From Micromonospora sp. WMMD1120 (GTDB lineage: Bacteria; Actinomycetota; Actinomycetes; Mycobacteriales; Micromonosporaceae), in assembly GCF_029626235.1 (NCBI RefSeq), contig NZ_JARUBO010000005.1:496001-560000 (forward strand): 64,000 bases of DNA, written 5' to 3'. Below, one piece after another: positions 33,398 to 42,471 of the stretch (the stretch's first letter is position 1; each line of letters starts with the position of its first letter). The position numbers and the translations under genes are program-made. A model generated the notes under the pieces. That model had not been told where the DNA came from. It saw only the letters and a program-made list of their open reading frames with translations, and did not search any database.

Positions 33398-35278
33398 CTA
33401 GAGCCCTCCCGCGGCCTGCTCGCGCAGCGCCCGGGCGTGCTGCTCCAGGGACAGCAGCTCGCCGAAGGCGGCGAAGTAGTCGTCCTTGTTGTTGACCGGG
33501 TTGATCCGCTGGATGCGGGACTTGAGGTCGCGGATGCGGGCCGTGACCGAGCCGAACTGCACCCGCGCCATGGTGATCGACACGTAGCGGGGGTCCGGTT
33601 CGCCGTCGATCCGCAGCGGTTCGACCGCCAGCTCACCGACGAGCGCCGCCGCGGCCAGGTCGGCGCAGGCGTCGCGGACCGACTCGATCCAGACCGCGCC
33701 GCCGGTCGCCGACACCGCGCCACCGGCCGCCGCGATGGCCGTACGCACCGCGACGTGCACCGGGTGGCGGTATTCGGTGGCCTCGACGGCGTCGAACATC
33801 GGCCCGGCCAGGACCGGCTGTTGGAGGGCGAGCTTCAGCGCCTCCCGCTCGACCATGGACTGCGGGCTGTCCACCGCCGGTTCGGGTTGGGCCGGGGCGG
33901 GCCGGGCGGCGGGTGGCGCGTCACGGCCGGCGGACGGCGGGGTGTTGGCGGCGGCGAGCACCGCCCGCTGCACCGGCTCGATCTCCATCCCGAGGTCCAT
34001 GGCGAGCTTGCGGACGTACTCCGGGCGCTTCTCCCGGTCCTTGAGTCGCGCGACGAGGGGCGCGGCGTGCCGCATGGCCTCCACCCGACCGTCCACCGTG
34101 TCCAGGTCGAAGCGGCTGATCACGTGGCGGAGAGCGAAGTCGACGAGCGGTTCGCGGCGCGCGACCAGGTCACGCACCGCCAGGTCGCCCTTGGCCAGCC
34201 GCAGGTCGCACGGGTCCATGTTGTCCGGGCTGACCGCGATGAACGTGCGGCCGACGAAGCGCTGGTCGTCCTCGAAGGCGCGCAGCGCGGCCTTCTGCCC
34301 GGCGGCGTCGCCGTCGAAGGTAAAAATGATCTCGCCGGCCACCTCGTCGCTGTCGAACAGCAGCCGGCGCAGGACGGCGATGTGGTCGGCGGCGAAGGCG
34401 GTGCCGCAGGTCGCCACGGCCGTGGTCACCCCGGCCAGGTGGCAGGCCATCACGTCGGTGTAGCCCTCGACGATCACCGCCCGCCCCTGCTTGGCGATGT
34501 CCCGCTTGGCCTGGTCGATGCCGTAGAGCACCTGGGACTTCTTGTAGATCGGCGTCTCGGGTGTGTTCAGGTATTTCGGGCCGTCGTCGTCGTCGAAGAG
34601 CTTGCGGGCGCCGAAGCCGATCACGTCGCCGGCCAGGTCGCGGATCGGCCAGAGCAGGCGGCGGCGGAACCTGTCGATCAGGCTGCCGGAACGGGCCTCC
34701 CGGGACAGCCCGGCGGTGACCAGCTCCTGGTGGGTGAAGCCCTGCTGGCGCAGGTGCTTGGTGAGCAGGTCCCAGCCGTCGGGCGCGAAGCCGCAGCCGT
34801 AGCGTTCGGCGGCGGCCCGGTCGAAGCCGCGTCGGGCCAGGAACTCCCGGGCCGGCCGGGCGCCGGCGGTGCCGAGCTGCGCCCGGTAGAACTCGACAGC
34901 CGCGGCGTGCGCGGCCACCAACCGCTGGCGTTGCCCCTGCTGGGGGCGGGCACGCGGGGCGCCCCGGTCGTCCTCGACGTAGCGCAGTTGGATGCCGGCG
35001 CGAGCGGCCAGCCGCTCGACGGACTCCACGAAGCTGAGGTGGTCGGCGTCCATCAGGAACTTGATGGCGTCGCCGCCGGCCCCGCAGCCGAAGCAATACC
35101 ACACGTTGCGGGCCGGCGAGACGTTGAACGACGGGCTCTTCTCGTCGTGGAACGGGCACAGCCCCTTGAGGTTGCCGCCGCCGGCGGACTTCAGGGTGAC
35201 CGTCTCGGAGATCACATCCCCGATCGAGGTGCGTTCCCGGACCAGTGCGATGTCCTCGTCCCGGATCCGCCCAGCCAT
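33398..35278 (-). CDS. dnaG: DNA primase DnaG
   Basis: 626 residues, the usual primase length. The N-terminal CHC2 zinc finger has Cys41, His44, Cys62 and Cys65 (CPFHDEK, YCFGCG). The primase core has YKKSQVLYGIDQAKRDI, TOPRIM motif VIVEGYTDVMA with FTFDGDAAGQKAA, and DPCDLRLAKG. The C-terminal helicase-binding region is variable and Pro/Ala-rich around 440-470. It synthesises RNA primers at the replication fork. The ATG at 35278 begins MAGRIRDEDI, as in other actinobacterial DnaG. It is divergent from the LtrA gene (135-bp gap). Confidence 0.97.
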   Translation of the reverse strand: MAGRIRDEDIALVRERTSIGDVISETVTLKSAGGGNLKGLCPFHDEKSPSFNVSPARNVWYCFGCGAGGDAIKFLMDADHLSFVESVERLAARAGIQLRYVEDDRGAPRARPQQGQRQRLVAAHAAAVEFYRAQLGTAGARPAREFLARRGFDRAAAERYGCGFAPDGWDLLTKHLRQQGFTHQELVTAGLSREARSGSLIDRFRRRLLWPIRDLAGDVIGFGARKLFDDDDGPKYLNTPETPIYKKSQVLYGIDQAKRDIAKQGRAVIVEGYTDVMACHLAGVTTAVATCGTAFAADHIAVLRRLLFDSDEVAGEIIFTFDGDAAGQKAALRAFEDDQRFVGRTFIAVSPDNMDPCDLRLAKGDLAVRDLVARREPLVDFALRHVISRFDLDTVDGRVEAMRHAAPLVARLKDREKRPEYVRKLAMDLGMEIEPVQRAVLAAANTPPSAGRDAPPAARPAPAQPEPAVDSPQSMVEREALKLALQQPVLAGPMFDAVEATEYRHPVHVAVRTAIAAAGGAVSATGGAVWIESVRDACADLAAAALVGELAVEPLRIDGEPDPRYVSITMARVQFGSVTARIRDLKSRIQRINPVNNKDDYFAAFGELLSLEQHARALREQAAGGL

Positions 35279-35413
35279 GCGCCACCCCCTCGCCGTACAT
35301 CCTGCCCTGCCGGACCGACGACACGCCGGCCGGGGGACGCCGGTGTGGCGACCGCCGCTGCCGGCTACGCGGTTCCGGCCCGCCGGTCCGCGCCGTCCGG
35401 GGACCATGACCAC

Positions 35414-36619
35414 ATGCGCAGGGTACGAACCGCGGCCCCCCACCTGCCGAGATGGCTGGCGGGCTGGTTCGGGCTGCGCGGCCAGGCCCCGCAGGCGGAC
35501 GAGGCCGGCCACCGGCACGCCACCTGGCTGGAGCTCTTCCTCGACCTCATCTTCGTGTACGCCCTGGCGGCGGTGGTGCGCCGGCTGGGCGACGACGTGA
35601 CCCCGTCGCCGAGCGCCGTGCTGACCGTGATCGGGCTCTTCGTGGTGGTGCAGTGGGCGTGGCTGGGGCAGGTCTTCTACGACACCCGGTTCGACCCGGA
35701 CGACGCGGTGCAGCGCCTGCTGGTCCTGGCCGCGTTGGTCGGCGCGGGCGCGATCACGCTTGGGGTCGACGAGGTTCCGGAGAGCGTGCTGCTGCCGGTC
35801 GGGTACCTGATCGTGCGGGGGGTGCTGCTCCTGCTGTACGTCCGGGCCCGGCCGACCAGCCCGATGGCCCGGGTGGTGACAACTGTCTACCTGATCGGCT
35901 TCGGGTCGGGTTGGCTGATCTGGCTGGCGTCGCTGACCGCACCCGCCGAGCTGCGCCCGGCGCTGTGGATCGCCGCGATGACCATCGAGCTGGCCACCCC
36001 CTGGGTCGGCGTCCGCTGGCTGAACCGCTGGCCGGTGGACAACCGGCACCTGCCGGAACGGATCGGGCAGTTCACCATCATCGTGCTGGGCAGCGCGCTG
36101 GCCAACCTGCTCTTCGCCGTACCGGACCACCCGCCGCCGCACATGATCCTCACCGCCGCGTTGGCCTTCCTGATTCCGGCCGCCGTCTGGTGGATCTACA
36201 CCACCTTCGTCACCACCCGCCTGTTGCAGCGTCGGCTGCGTGGCGGGCAGGCCTACACCTACCTGCACATTCCGCTCGGTGGCGCGCTGTTGCTGCTCGG
36301 CTGGGCGCTCGGGCAGACGGTCCGGCTGATCGACGCGGACGCGCCCCGACTGCCGCTGGAGCTGCGGCTGCTGCTGGGCGCGTCGATTGTGATCTGGACG
36401 GTGTGCGGCCTGGCGCTGTACTGGCTGTGGACCCGGCCGAGCGCCGTGCGGTTGGCGATCGCCGGCTACGGGGTGGTCTCGGCCTGCGTGATCACCACGA
36501 CGGTGCACCAACCGAGGCTGATGCTGTCGCTGCTGGCCGCGGCGGTCGTCGGGTACGCGGTGCTGCTCAACCGACGACTCACCCAAGCCGGCGCGGAGCA
36601 CCGACCCCCGGCGGGATGA
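35414..36619 (+). CDS. ltrA: Low temperature requirement A (LtrA) family membrane protein
   Basis: 401 residues. The LtrA signature HATWLELFLDLIFVYALAAVVRRLGDD is near residue 30, followed by about ten hydrophobic helices (VIGLFVVVQWAWLGQVFYDTRFDPDDAVQRLL, ERIGQFTIIVLGSALANLLF). The family name comes from a Listeria cold-growth mutant; the biochemical role is unknown. The ATG at 35414 has no strong ribosome-binding site. It is divergent from dnaG and convergent with the siderophore-interacting protein gene, 7 bp away. Confidence 0.9.
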   Translation: MRRVRTAAPHLPRWLAGWFGLRGQAPQADEAGHRHATWLELFLDLIFVYALAAVVRRLGDDVTPSPSAVLTVIGLFVVVQWAWLGQVFYDTRFDPDDAVQRLLVLAALVGAGAITLGVDEVPESVLLPVGYLIVRGVLLLLYVRARPTSPMARVVTTVYLIGFGSGWLIWLASLTAPAELRPALWIAAMTIELATPWVGVRWLNRWPVDNRHLPERIGQFTIIVLGSALANLLFAVPDHPPPHMILTAALAFLIPAAVWWIYTTFVTTRLLQRRLRGGQAYTYLHIPLGGALLLLGWALGQTVRLIDADAPRLPLELRLLLGASIVIWTVCGLALYWLWTRPSAVRLAIAGYGVVSACVITTTVHQPRLMLSLLAAAVVGYAVLLNRRLTQAGAEHRPPAG

Positions 36620-36626
36620 GGGGACC

Positions 36627-37472
36627 TCAGGCGGCCAGCGCCCCCGCGCTGCTCTCCTCCTCGGCCGCCACCTGCCGGTTCCAGTCCGCCTTGGTGGAGC
36701 GCCACCCCTCGTCGTCCATGCCCCGCCGCCAGTAGCCGGAGATGGAGAGCTGGTCCATCGGTACGCCCCGCTCCCCGCGCAGCAGCCGGCGCAGGTCCCG
36801 GACGAAGGCGGCCTCGCCGTGCACGAAGGCGTGCACCCGACCGGCCGGGAACTCCAGCGCGCGCACCGCCTCGACGAGCGCCTCGCCCACCGGCCGGTCG
36901 CCACGGTGCAGCCAGGTCAGCGTGACCGCCGCCGGGCTGAGCAGCTTCTGCTCGTCCGCCGGGTCGGCGATCTCGACGAAGACGTGCGCCGGTGCGCCGA
37001 GCGGCAGCCGCTCCACCGCGGCGGCGATCGCCGGCAGAGCGCTCTCGTCGCCGACCAGCAGGTGCCAGTCCGCCTCCGGGTTCGGGGCGTACGCCCCGCC
37101 GGGGCCGACGAAGCGCACCGGGTCGCCGGGGCGCAGGGCGGCGGCCCACGGGCCGGCCAACCCCTCGTCGCCGTGGTGCACCACGTCCACCGTCAGCTCC
37201 CCGGCCAGCGGGTCCCAGCGTCGCACCGTGTACGCGCGCAGCCGGGGCCACTGCTCGCGCGGCAGGTCCCGGCGGATGGCCGCGAGGTCCATCGGCTGCG
37301 GGTACGCGACGCCGGGCTGCGGGAACACCACCTTGATGTAGTGGTCGGTGAACTCGCCCACCGGCAGGTCGGCCAGCTCGTCGCCGCCGAGGATGAGCCG
37401 GATCAGGTGCGGGGTGGGCCGCTCGGTGCGCAGCACCCGGGCCGAGGTGACGTTCCTGGGACGTTCCGTCAT
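36627..37472 (-). CDS. Siderophore-interacting protein (ferric-siderophore reductase)
   Basis: 281 residues of the SIP/ViuB FAD-dependent family that releases iron from ferric siderophores in the cytoplasm. The FAD domain has HLIRLILGGDEL, FTDHYIKVVFPQPG, and LRAYTVRRWDP (RxYTVR motif). The NADPH domain has HLLVGDESALPAIAAAVERLP and HAFVHGEAAFVRDLRRLLRGERG, ending ISGYWRRGMDDEGW. It is immediately downstream of an iron-box palindrome (37478-37492) and 15 bp after the dgt stop, so iron-dependent repression from its own promoter is likely. Confidence 0.93.
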   Translation of the reverse strand: MTERPRNVTSARVLRTERPTPHLIRLILGGDELADLPVGEFTDHYIKVVFPQPGVAYPQPMDLAAIRRDLPREQWPRLRAYTVRRWDPLAGELTVDVVHHGDEGLAGPWAAALRPGDPVRFVGPGGAYAPNPEADWHLLVGDESALPAIAAAVERLPLGAPAHVFVEIADPADEQKLLSPAAVTLTWLHRGDRPVGEALVEAVRALEFPAGRVHAFVHGEAAFVRDLRRLLRGERGVPMDQLSISGYWRRGMDDEGWRSTKADWNRQVAAEEESSAGALAA

Positions 37473-37477
37473 ACCAG

Positions 37478-37492
37478 TTAGGCTAGCCTAAG
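37478..37492 (-). promoter_or_regulatory. Iron box (DtxR/IdeR-type operator)
   Basis: TTAGGCTAGCCTAAG is a near-perfect palindrome matching the actinobacterial iron-repressor consensus (TTAGGTTAGGCTAACCTAA-like). It starts 5 bp upstream of the siderophore-interacting protein ATG and contains the dgt stop codon (37488-37490). Confidence 0.8.
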
Positions 37493-38744
37493 CTGACTCA
37501 TCGACGATCGGCGGTGCAACTTTCCCGATGAGGCGGGTGTGCCAGGTCACGGCCGCCGGATCGGTGAGCGAGGCGACCTGGTCGATCACCACCCGCAGCC
37601 GGCCCGCGTCGTCCGGCGCTGCCCGCCAGAGCGCGGCGTAGATCGGGTCGAGCCCGTCCGGGGCCCGTCGGACCAGCGCGGCGACCAACTCGGCCAGGAT
37701 CGTCCGCTGCCGCTCGTAGCGGCCCCGGAAGCCGCTGCGGCGCATCACGTACCGCAGCGCGATGCCCTTCAGCAGGGCGCACTGCGCCCGGACCAGGCGG
37801 GGCACCACCAGATCGGCACCGTAGCGGCGGTGCGGACCGGGACCGAACCGCTCCTCCGTGGCGGCCACCGCCGCCGACACGAACCGCCCGGTCACCTGGC
37901 TGGTGGTGGCCTTCAACGCGACCTGCGCGCGGTGACTGCCGTCGTACCCGGCGAGCGGGGCGAGCAGGGGACCGGCCAGCAGCTCGACGAGCACCTCGGC
38001 CAGGTCGTCGGCGGACTCCCCGGAGTAGGCGGCGGCCACGTCGGCGCAGAGCGCGGCACGCTCGTCGGCGTCCACGAGCAGCGGCCGCAACGTGACGTAG
38101 CCGCCGTGGATGCCGTCCTCCACGTCGTGCACCGAGTACGCGACGTCGTCGGCCCAGTCCATCACCTGCGCCTCCAGGCACCGCCGCTCGCCGGGCGCGT
38201 CGGCGCGGATCCACGTGAACACCGCCGCGTCGTCGGCGTACACCCCGAACTTGCGCTCCCCCGGCCGGCGCGGCCAGGGGTACTTGCCGATCGCGTCGAG
38301 CGACGCCCGGGTCAGGTTCAGGCCGGCGGACGACCCGTCCGGGGCGAGCACCTTCGCCTCCAGCCGGGTCAGCACCCGCAGCGTCTGCGCGTTGCCCTCG
38401 AAGCCCCCGCAGGGCGTGGCGAGCAGGTCCAGAGCGGCCTCACCGTTGTGCCCGAACGGTGGGTGGCCGAGGTCGTGAGCGAGCCCCGCCACGTCCACCA
38501 CGTCCGGGTCGCACCCGAGCCGGGAACCCATCTCCCTGGCGATCTGGGCAACCTCCAGCGAGTGGGTGAGCCGGGTACGCAGGAAGTCGTCGGTGCCGGC
38601 GGTGTGCACCTGGGTCTTGGCGGCCAGTCGGCGGAACGCCGCCGAGTGCAGCACCCGGGCGCGGTCGCGCTCGTACGGTGAGCGACGGTGACCGGTGTCC
38701 TTGGGCGGCTCCTCGACCAGCCGAGCCTCCGGGTCACTCCTCAC
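37488..38744 (-). CDS. dgt: Deoxyguanosinetriphosphate triphosphohydrolase (dGTPase)
   Basis: 418 residues of the HD-domain dNTPase family, which hydrolyses dNTPs to nucleosides and tripolyphosphate. The N-terminus has SPYERDRARVLHSAAFRRLAAKTQV. The HD metal site is HSLEVAQIAREM plus AHDLGHPPFGHNGE. Later blocks are EAQVMDWADDVAYSVHDVEDG and LIGKVAPP. The GTG at 38744 lacks a strong ribosome-binding site. The gene is followed at 15 bp by the iron-regulated SIP gene; the pairing is positional rather than functional. Confidence 0.93.
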   Translation of the reverse strand: MRSDPEARLVEEPPKDTGHRRSPYERDRARVLHSAAFRRLAAKTQVHTAGTDDFLRTRLTHSLEVAQIAREMGSRLGCDPDVVDVAGLAHDLGHPPFGHNGEAALDLLATPCGGFEGNAQTLRVLTRLEAKVLAPDGSSAGLNLTRASLDAIGKYPWPRRPGERKFGVYADDAAVFTWIRADAPGERRCLEAQVMDWADDVAYSVHDVEDGIHGGYVTLRPLLVDADERAALCADVAAAYSGESADDLAEVLVELLAGPLLAPLAGYDGSHRAQVALKATTSQVTGRFVSAAVAATEERFGPGPHRRYGADLVVPRLVRAQCALLKGIALRYVMRRSGFRGRYERQRTILAELVAALVRRAPDGLDPIYAALWRAAPDDAGRLRVVIDQVASLTDPAAVTWHTRLIGKVAPPIVDESA

Positions 38745-38748
38745 GCAG

Positions 38749-38859
38749 CCGCCACTGCTCGCGACCGCGGGGCTCGCACGACCGGCTCACTCCTCGCGCT
38801 CGCCTGAGCCGCCGTCGCTCGCGACTGCGGGGCTCGCAAAACCGGCTCACTCCTCGCGC
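38749..38859. repeat. Two 60-bp direct repeats between dgt and the VOC gene
   Basis: Two copies with a 60-bp period differ at a few positions; the shared core is GGGGCTCGC followed by ACCGGCTCACTCCTCGCGCT. The right copy supplies the stop codon of the VOC gene (38847-38849) and its last few codons; the left copy repeats the same TCA. Confidence 0.75.
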
Positions 38860-39206
38860 TCGCGCTCGCGGAGCACGCAGAACTCGTTGCCCTCCGGGTC
38901 GGCGAGCACCGTCCACTCGACGTCGCCCTGGCCGATGTCGACGTGCCGGGCGCCCATGTCGACGAGCCGTTCGACCTCGGCCTCCCGGTCGGCCGGACGC
39001 AGGTCGAGGTGCAGGCGGTTCTTGCGCTCCTTGCCGTCGGCCACCGGCACGAACACCAGGCCGGGCAGACGGTCGGGGGACTGACGGATCTCCACCTCGT
39101 CCGGTCGCTCGGTGACCACCTGATAGCCGAGCGCCTCGGCCCACCACCGCGCCAGCCGGGCCGGATCGCGGGCATCGACAGTCAGGCTCTCCCAGACGCT
39201 TGTCAT
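38847..39206 (-). CDS. VOC family (glyoxalase/bleomycin-resistance-like) protein
   Basis: 119 residues, a single vicinal-oxygen-chelate unit: SLTVDARDPARLARWWAEALGYQVV, KNRLHLDLRPAD, ERLVDMGARHVDIGQGDVEWTVLADPEGNEFCVL. The His of HLDL and Glu of GNEFCVL fit metal-ligand positions. The ATG at 39206 follows GGAAGGG; an upstream frame to 39317 is rejected because it is Gly/Arg-rich with no RBS. The last residues (REREREE) come from a direct repeat. Substrate unknown; a dimer is expected. Confidence 0.88.
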   Translation of the reverse strand: MTSVWESLTVDARDPARLARWWAEALGYQVVTERPDEVEIRQSPDRLPGLVFVPVADGKERKNRLHLDLRPADREAEVERLVDMGARHVDIGQGDVEWTVLADPEGNEFCVLREREREE

Positions 39207-39360
39207 GCAGTCACCCTTCCCGTTCGACGGCGTACGCAATCGGCCGTGTGCGAGCGAGCCAAGATTACGCCCGCCACCGCCGCCCGGCCCGCCGACGACG
39301 CATCGACGATCGGCCACTCATCCCGGCCCACCTGGCCTGGCCCGCCGATCCGAGCACCGG

Positions 39361-39386
39361 CGGCGGCCGGGTGACCGGGCCGCCGC
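39361..39386 (-). terminator. Hairpin after ppdK
   Basis: CGGCGGCC and GGCCGCCG, with an inner GGGTGACC segment, form a compact GC stem 10-35 bp beyond the ppdK stop (39396). No T-run follows, so strength is uncertain. Confidence 0.5.
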
Positions 39387-39395
39387 CGGTTCGCG

Positions 39396-42158
39396 TCACC
39401 TGCTGTCCGACCCGTCGGTCTCCACCGCGGCGCGCCCGGCCTCCAACCGGGCCACCGGCACCCGGAACGGCGAGCAGGACACGTAGTCCAGGCCGACGGA
39501 GTGGAAGAAGTGCACCGAGTCCGGGTCACCCCCGTGCTCGCCGCAGACGCCGAGCTTCAGTCCGGGTCGCGCGGCCCTGCCCTCCTCGGCGGCGATGCGC
39601 ACCAGCCGGCCGACGCCGTCCCGGTCGATCGACTCGAACGGCGAGATGCCGAAGATGCCCAGCTCCAGGTAACGCCAGAAGAACGCGCCCTCGACGTCGT
39701 CGCGGGAGAAGCCCCAGCCCATCTGGGTCAGATCGTTGGTGCCGAAGGAGAAGAACTCGGCCGCCTCGGCGATCTGCCCGGCGGTCAGCGCCGCCCGGGG
39801 CACCTCGATCATCGTGCCGATCAGCACCTCGACCCCGCTGTCCCCGACCACGTCCGCGATGATCCGCTCGGCCTCGGCGCGGACCGTCTCCAACTCCTGC
39901 ACCGCACCGACCAGCGGCACCATGATCTCCGGACAGGCGGCGCCGCCGGCGCGGGTGACCGCGACCGCCGCCTCGGCGATGGCCCGGACCTGCATCGCGA
40001 ACAGGCCGGGGATGACCAGGCCGAGACGGACGCCACGCAACCCGAGCATCGGGTTCTCCTCGTGCATACGCCGGACGGCGGCGAGCAGGGCCTCCTCCTT
40101 GGCGACGTCCTCACCGCGTTCCTGAGCGACAGCGACGTTGACGGCGAGCTGCTCCAACGGTGGCAGGAACTCGTGCAGCGGCGGGTCGATCAGCCGGACG
40201 GTGACCGGCAGGCCGTCCATCTCCCGGAAGATCTCCTCGAAGTCGGCGCGCTGCAACGGCAGCAGCGCCGCCAGCGCCGCCTCCCGCTCACCCTCCGCCC
40301 GCGCCAGGATCAGCCGTTCGACCAGCTCCCGCCGGTCACCGAGGAACATGTGCTCGGTGCGGCACAGCCCGATGCCCTCGGCGCCGAAGCGCCGGGCCCG
40401 CGCCGCGTCCGCGCCGGTGTCGGCGTTCGTGCGGACCGCCAGCCGCCGCTTCCCGTCGGCGTGCGTCATGATCCGGTGTACGGCCCGGACCAGCGCGTCG
40501 TCGACGCGCTCGGGGTCGAGGCTGCCCTCGAAGTACTGCACCACCTCCGACGGCGTGACCGGCACCTCGCCGAGGTAGACCTTGCCGGTGGTGCCGTCGA
40601 TGGAGACGACGTCGCCCTCGTTGACTGTCTGCCCGGCCACCGCGAACCGCTTCGCCGGGACGTTGACGTCGATCTCGTCGGCGCCGGAGACGCAGGTCTT
40701 GCCCATCCCCCGGGCCACCACGGCGGCGTGGCTGGTCTTGCCGCCCCGCGAGGTGAGGATGCCCTTCGCCGCGATCATGCCGTTCAGGTCGTCGGGGTTG
40801 GTCTCCCGGCGGACCAGGATCACCGACTCGCCCTCGGCGGCCAGCTCGACGGCCCGCGCCGAGGTGAAGACGACCTTCCCGGACGCCGCGCCCGGCGACG
40901 CGCCGATGCCCGTGGCGACCGGCTCGAACTCGTGGTCGAGCTGGAAGCGGGGGAACATCAGCTGCGCCAGTTGGGCGCCGTTGACCCGGTGCAGCGCCTC
41001 GTCCAGGTCGATCAGCCCTTCGTCGACGAGTTGCCCGGCGATGACGAACGCGGCGGCGGCGGTGCGCTTGCCGACCCGGGTCTGCAACATCCACAGCTTG
41101 CCGCGTTCGATGGTGAACTCGATGTCGCAGAGGTCCCGGTAGTGCTCCTCCAGCCGGGCCATGATGCCGAGCAGCTCGTCGTAGGAGGTCTTGTCGAGCC
41201 GCTCCAACTCCTGCAACGGCACCGTGTTACGGATGCCGGCGACGACGTCCTCACCCTGGGCGTTGGCCAGGTAGTCGCCGTAGATGCCCTGGGCGCCACT
41301 GGCCGGGTCGCGGGTGAACGCGACGCCGGTGCCGGAGTCGGGCCCGAGGTTGCCGAAGACCATGCTCACCACGTTGACAGCGGTGCCGAGGTCGGCCGGA
41401 ATCCGCTCCTGGCGCCGGTAGAGCACCGCCCGCTCGGCGTTCCACGAGTCGAAGACGGCACGGATGGCCAGGTGGAGTTGCTCGCGCGGTTCCTGCGGAA
41501 ACTCCCGGCCGGTGTGCTTCGAGAAGATCTTCTTGTACGCGTCGACGAGCCCCCGTAGGTCGTCAGCGTCCAGATCCAGGTCGTTGTGGGTGCCCTTGGC
41601 GTTCTTGACCTCGTCGAGCGCGTGCTCGAACTCCTCGCCGGGCACCTCGCAGACGGTCTTGCCGAACATCTGGATGAGCCGGCGGTAGGAGTCCCAGGCG
41701 AACCTGTCGTTGCCGCCGGAGGCGGCCGGGTCGGCGGAGCCGCCGGAGGCGGCCGGGTCGGCGGAGCCGCCGGCCTGCGCGGCGAGCCCGATCACGCTCT
41801 GGTCGTTGAGACCGACGTTGAGGACGGTCTCCATCATGCCGGGCATGGAGAACTTGGCGCCGGAGCGGACGGACACCAGCAGGGGGTCCCGCGGGTCGCC
41901 GAGCCGCCTGCCCATCGCGCGCTCCAGTGCTTCCAGGTGCGCCTCGATCTGGGCGGCGAGTCCGTCCGGCTCCCGTCCGGTCGCGAGGTACGCCTGGCAG
42001 GCCTCGGTGGTGATGGTGAAGCCCGGCGGTACGGGCAGGCCGAGGTTCGTCATCTCGGCGAGGTTGGCTCCCTTGCCGCCGAGCAGGTCCTTGAGGTCCT
42101 TGTTGCCTTCGGAGAAGTCATAGACGTACTTGTGATCGACGGTCTCTTGCGCTGCCAC
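39396..42158 (-). CDS. ppdK: Pyruvate, phosphate dikinase
   Basis: 920 residues from the GTG at 42158, which has GGAGG 5 nt upstream; a GTG 12 bp earlier is less well placed. The N-terminal nucleotide-binding domain has GGKGANLAEMTNLGLPVPPGFTIT and SVRSGAKFSMPGMMETVLNVGLN. The swivelling His domain has GGKTSHAAVVARGMGKTCVSG with the phospho-accepting His. The C-terminal PEP/pyruvate barrel has RTEHMFLGDR, IGTMIEVPRAAL, FSFGTNDLTQM and LGVCGEHGGDP. It interconverts PEP and pyruvate with ATP/AMP and PPi/Pi. A 9-residue tandem duplication (GGSADPAAS twice) near 150 is unusual. Confidence 0.96.
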   Translation of the reverse strand: MAAQETVDHKYVYDFSEGNKDLKDLLGGKGANLAEMTNLGLPVPPGFTITTEACQAYLATGREPDGLAAQIEAHLEALERAMGRRLGDPRDPLLVSVRSGAKFSMPGMMETVLNVGLNDQSVIGLAAQAGGSADPAASGGSADPAASGGNDRFAWDSYRRLIQMFGKTVCEVPGEEFEHALDEVKNAKGTHNDLDLDADDLRGLVDAYKKIFSKHTGREFPQEPREQLHLAIRAVFDSWNAERAVLYRRQERIPADLGTAVNVVSMVFGNLGPDSGTGVAFTRDPASGAQGIYGDYLANAQGEDVVAGIRNTVPLQELERLDKTSYDELLGIMARLEEHYRDLCDIEFTIERGKLWMLQTRVGKRTAAAAFVIAGQLVDEGLIDLDEALHRVNGAQLAQLMFPRFQLDHEFEPVATGIGASPGAASGKVVFTSARAVELAAEGESVILVRRETNPDDLNGMIAAKGILTSRGGKTSHAAVVARGMGKTCVSGADEIDVNVPAKRFAVAGQTVNEGDVVSIDGTTGKVYLGEVPVTPSEVVQYFEGSLDPERVDDALVRAVHRIMTHADGKRRLAVRTNADTGADAARARRFGAEGIGLCRTEHMFLGDRRELVERLILARAEGEREAALAALLPLQRADFEEIFREMDGLPVTVRLIDPPLHEFLPPLEQLAVNVAVAQERGEDVAKEEALLAAVRRMHEENPMLGLRGVRLGLVIPGLFAMQVRAIAEAAVAVTRAGGAACPEIMVPLVGAVQELETVRAEAERIIADVVGDSGVEVLIGTMIEVPRAALTAGQIAEAAEFFSFGTNDLTQMGWGFSRDDVEGAFFWRYLELGIFGISPFESIDRDGVGRLVRIAAEEGRAARPGLKLGVCGEHGGDPDSVHFFHSVGLDYVSCSPFRVPVARLEAGRAAVETDGSDSR
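41712..41765 (-). repeat. 27-bp tandem duplication in ppdK
   Basis: Two perfect copies of a 27-bp unit starting GCCGCCGGAGGCGGCC add nine residues (GGSADPAAS) per copy to a surface-loop region of the nucleotide-binding domain. The reading frame is kept. Confidence 0.85.
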
Positions 42159-42471
42159 CAGAGCCTCCACAACACGCGCCGGACGGAAACTTAACGAAGG
42201 TTCAGTTTTCTTCTTCCCCGAGGTGGACCGCCGGTAATCCCGGGGTCGACGCTGATCGGTGGGCGAAGGTTAAGCGACCATCGAGCGACCTGGGACCGTT
42301 CGGTGACAATTGGCACAGCTATCACGACTATCCGTGTTCGTACCGGTTTTTGGGAACGCTTCCACGCGCACCATCACGCACCCCCGCCCACCGTCGTACG
42401 CTTGACGGCACGCCAGCCGGTGAACCTCGCTTTTGCCATAACCCACGCGAATACACCCCGGAGTCGCCACC
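42159..42471. other. 313-bp divergent intergenic region
   Basis: Lies between the divergently read ppdK and GH20 genes, so it must hold both promoters. Around 42190-42215 there is an AT-richer patch (ACTTAACGAAGG, TTTTCTTCTT) on the ppdK side, and near 42300-42320 CAATTGGCACAGC. No gene, clear operator or repeat is seen. The GH20 start is preceded by CGGAG 8 nt upstream. Confidence 0.5.

Noticed and set aside
33035..35413. Upstream extension of the LtrA frame, antisense to dnaG
   Set aside because: The real LtrA domain starts at 35414; the preceding 790 codons are antisense to dnaG.
42171..42240. AT-richer patch as a replication origin
   Set aside because: Short, no DnaA-box cluster and no dnaA/dnaN neighbours; a promoter explains it.
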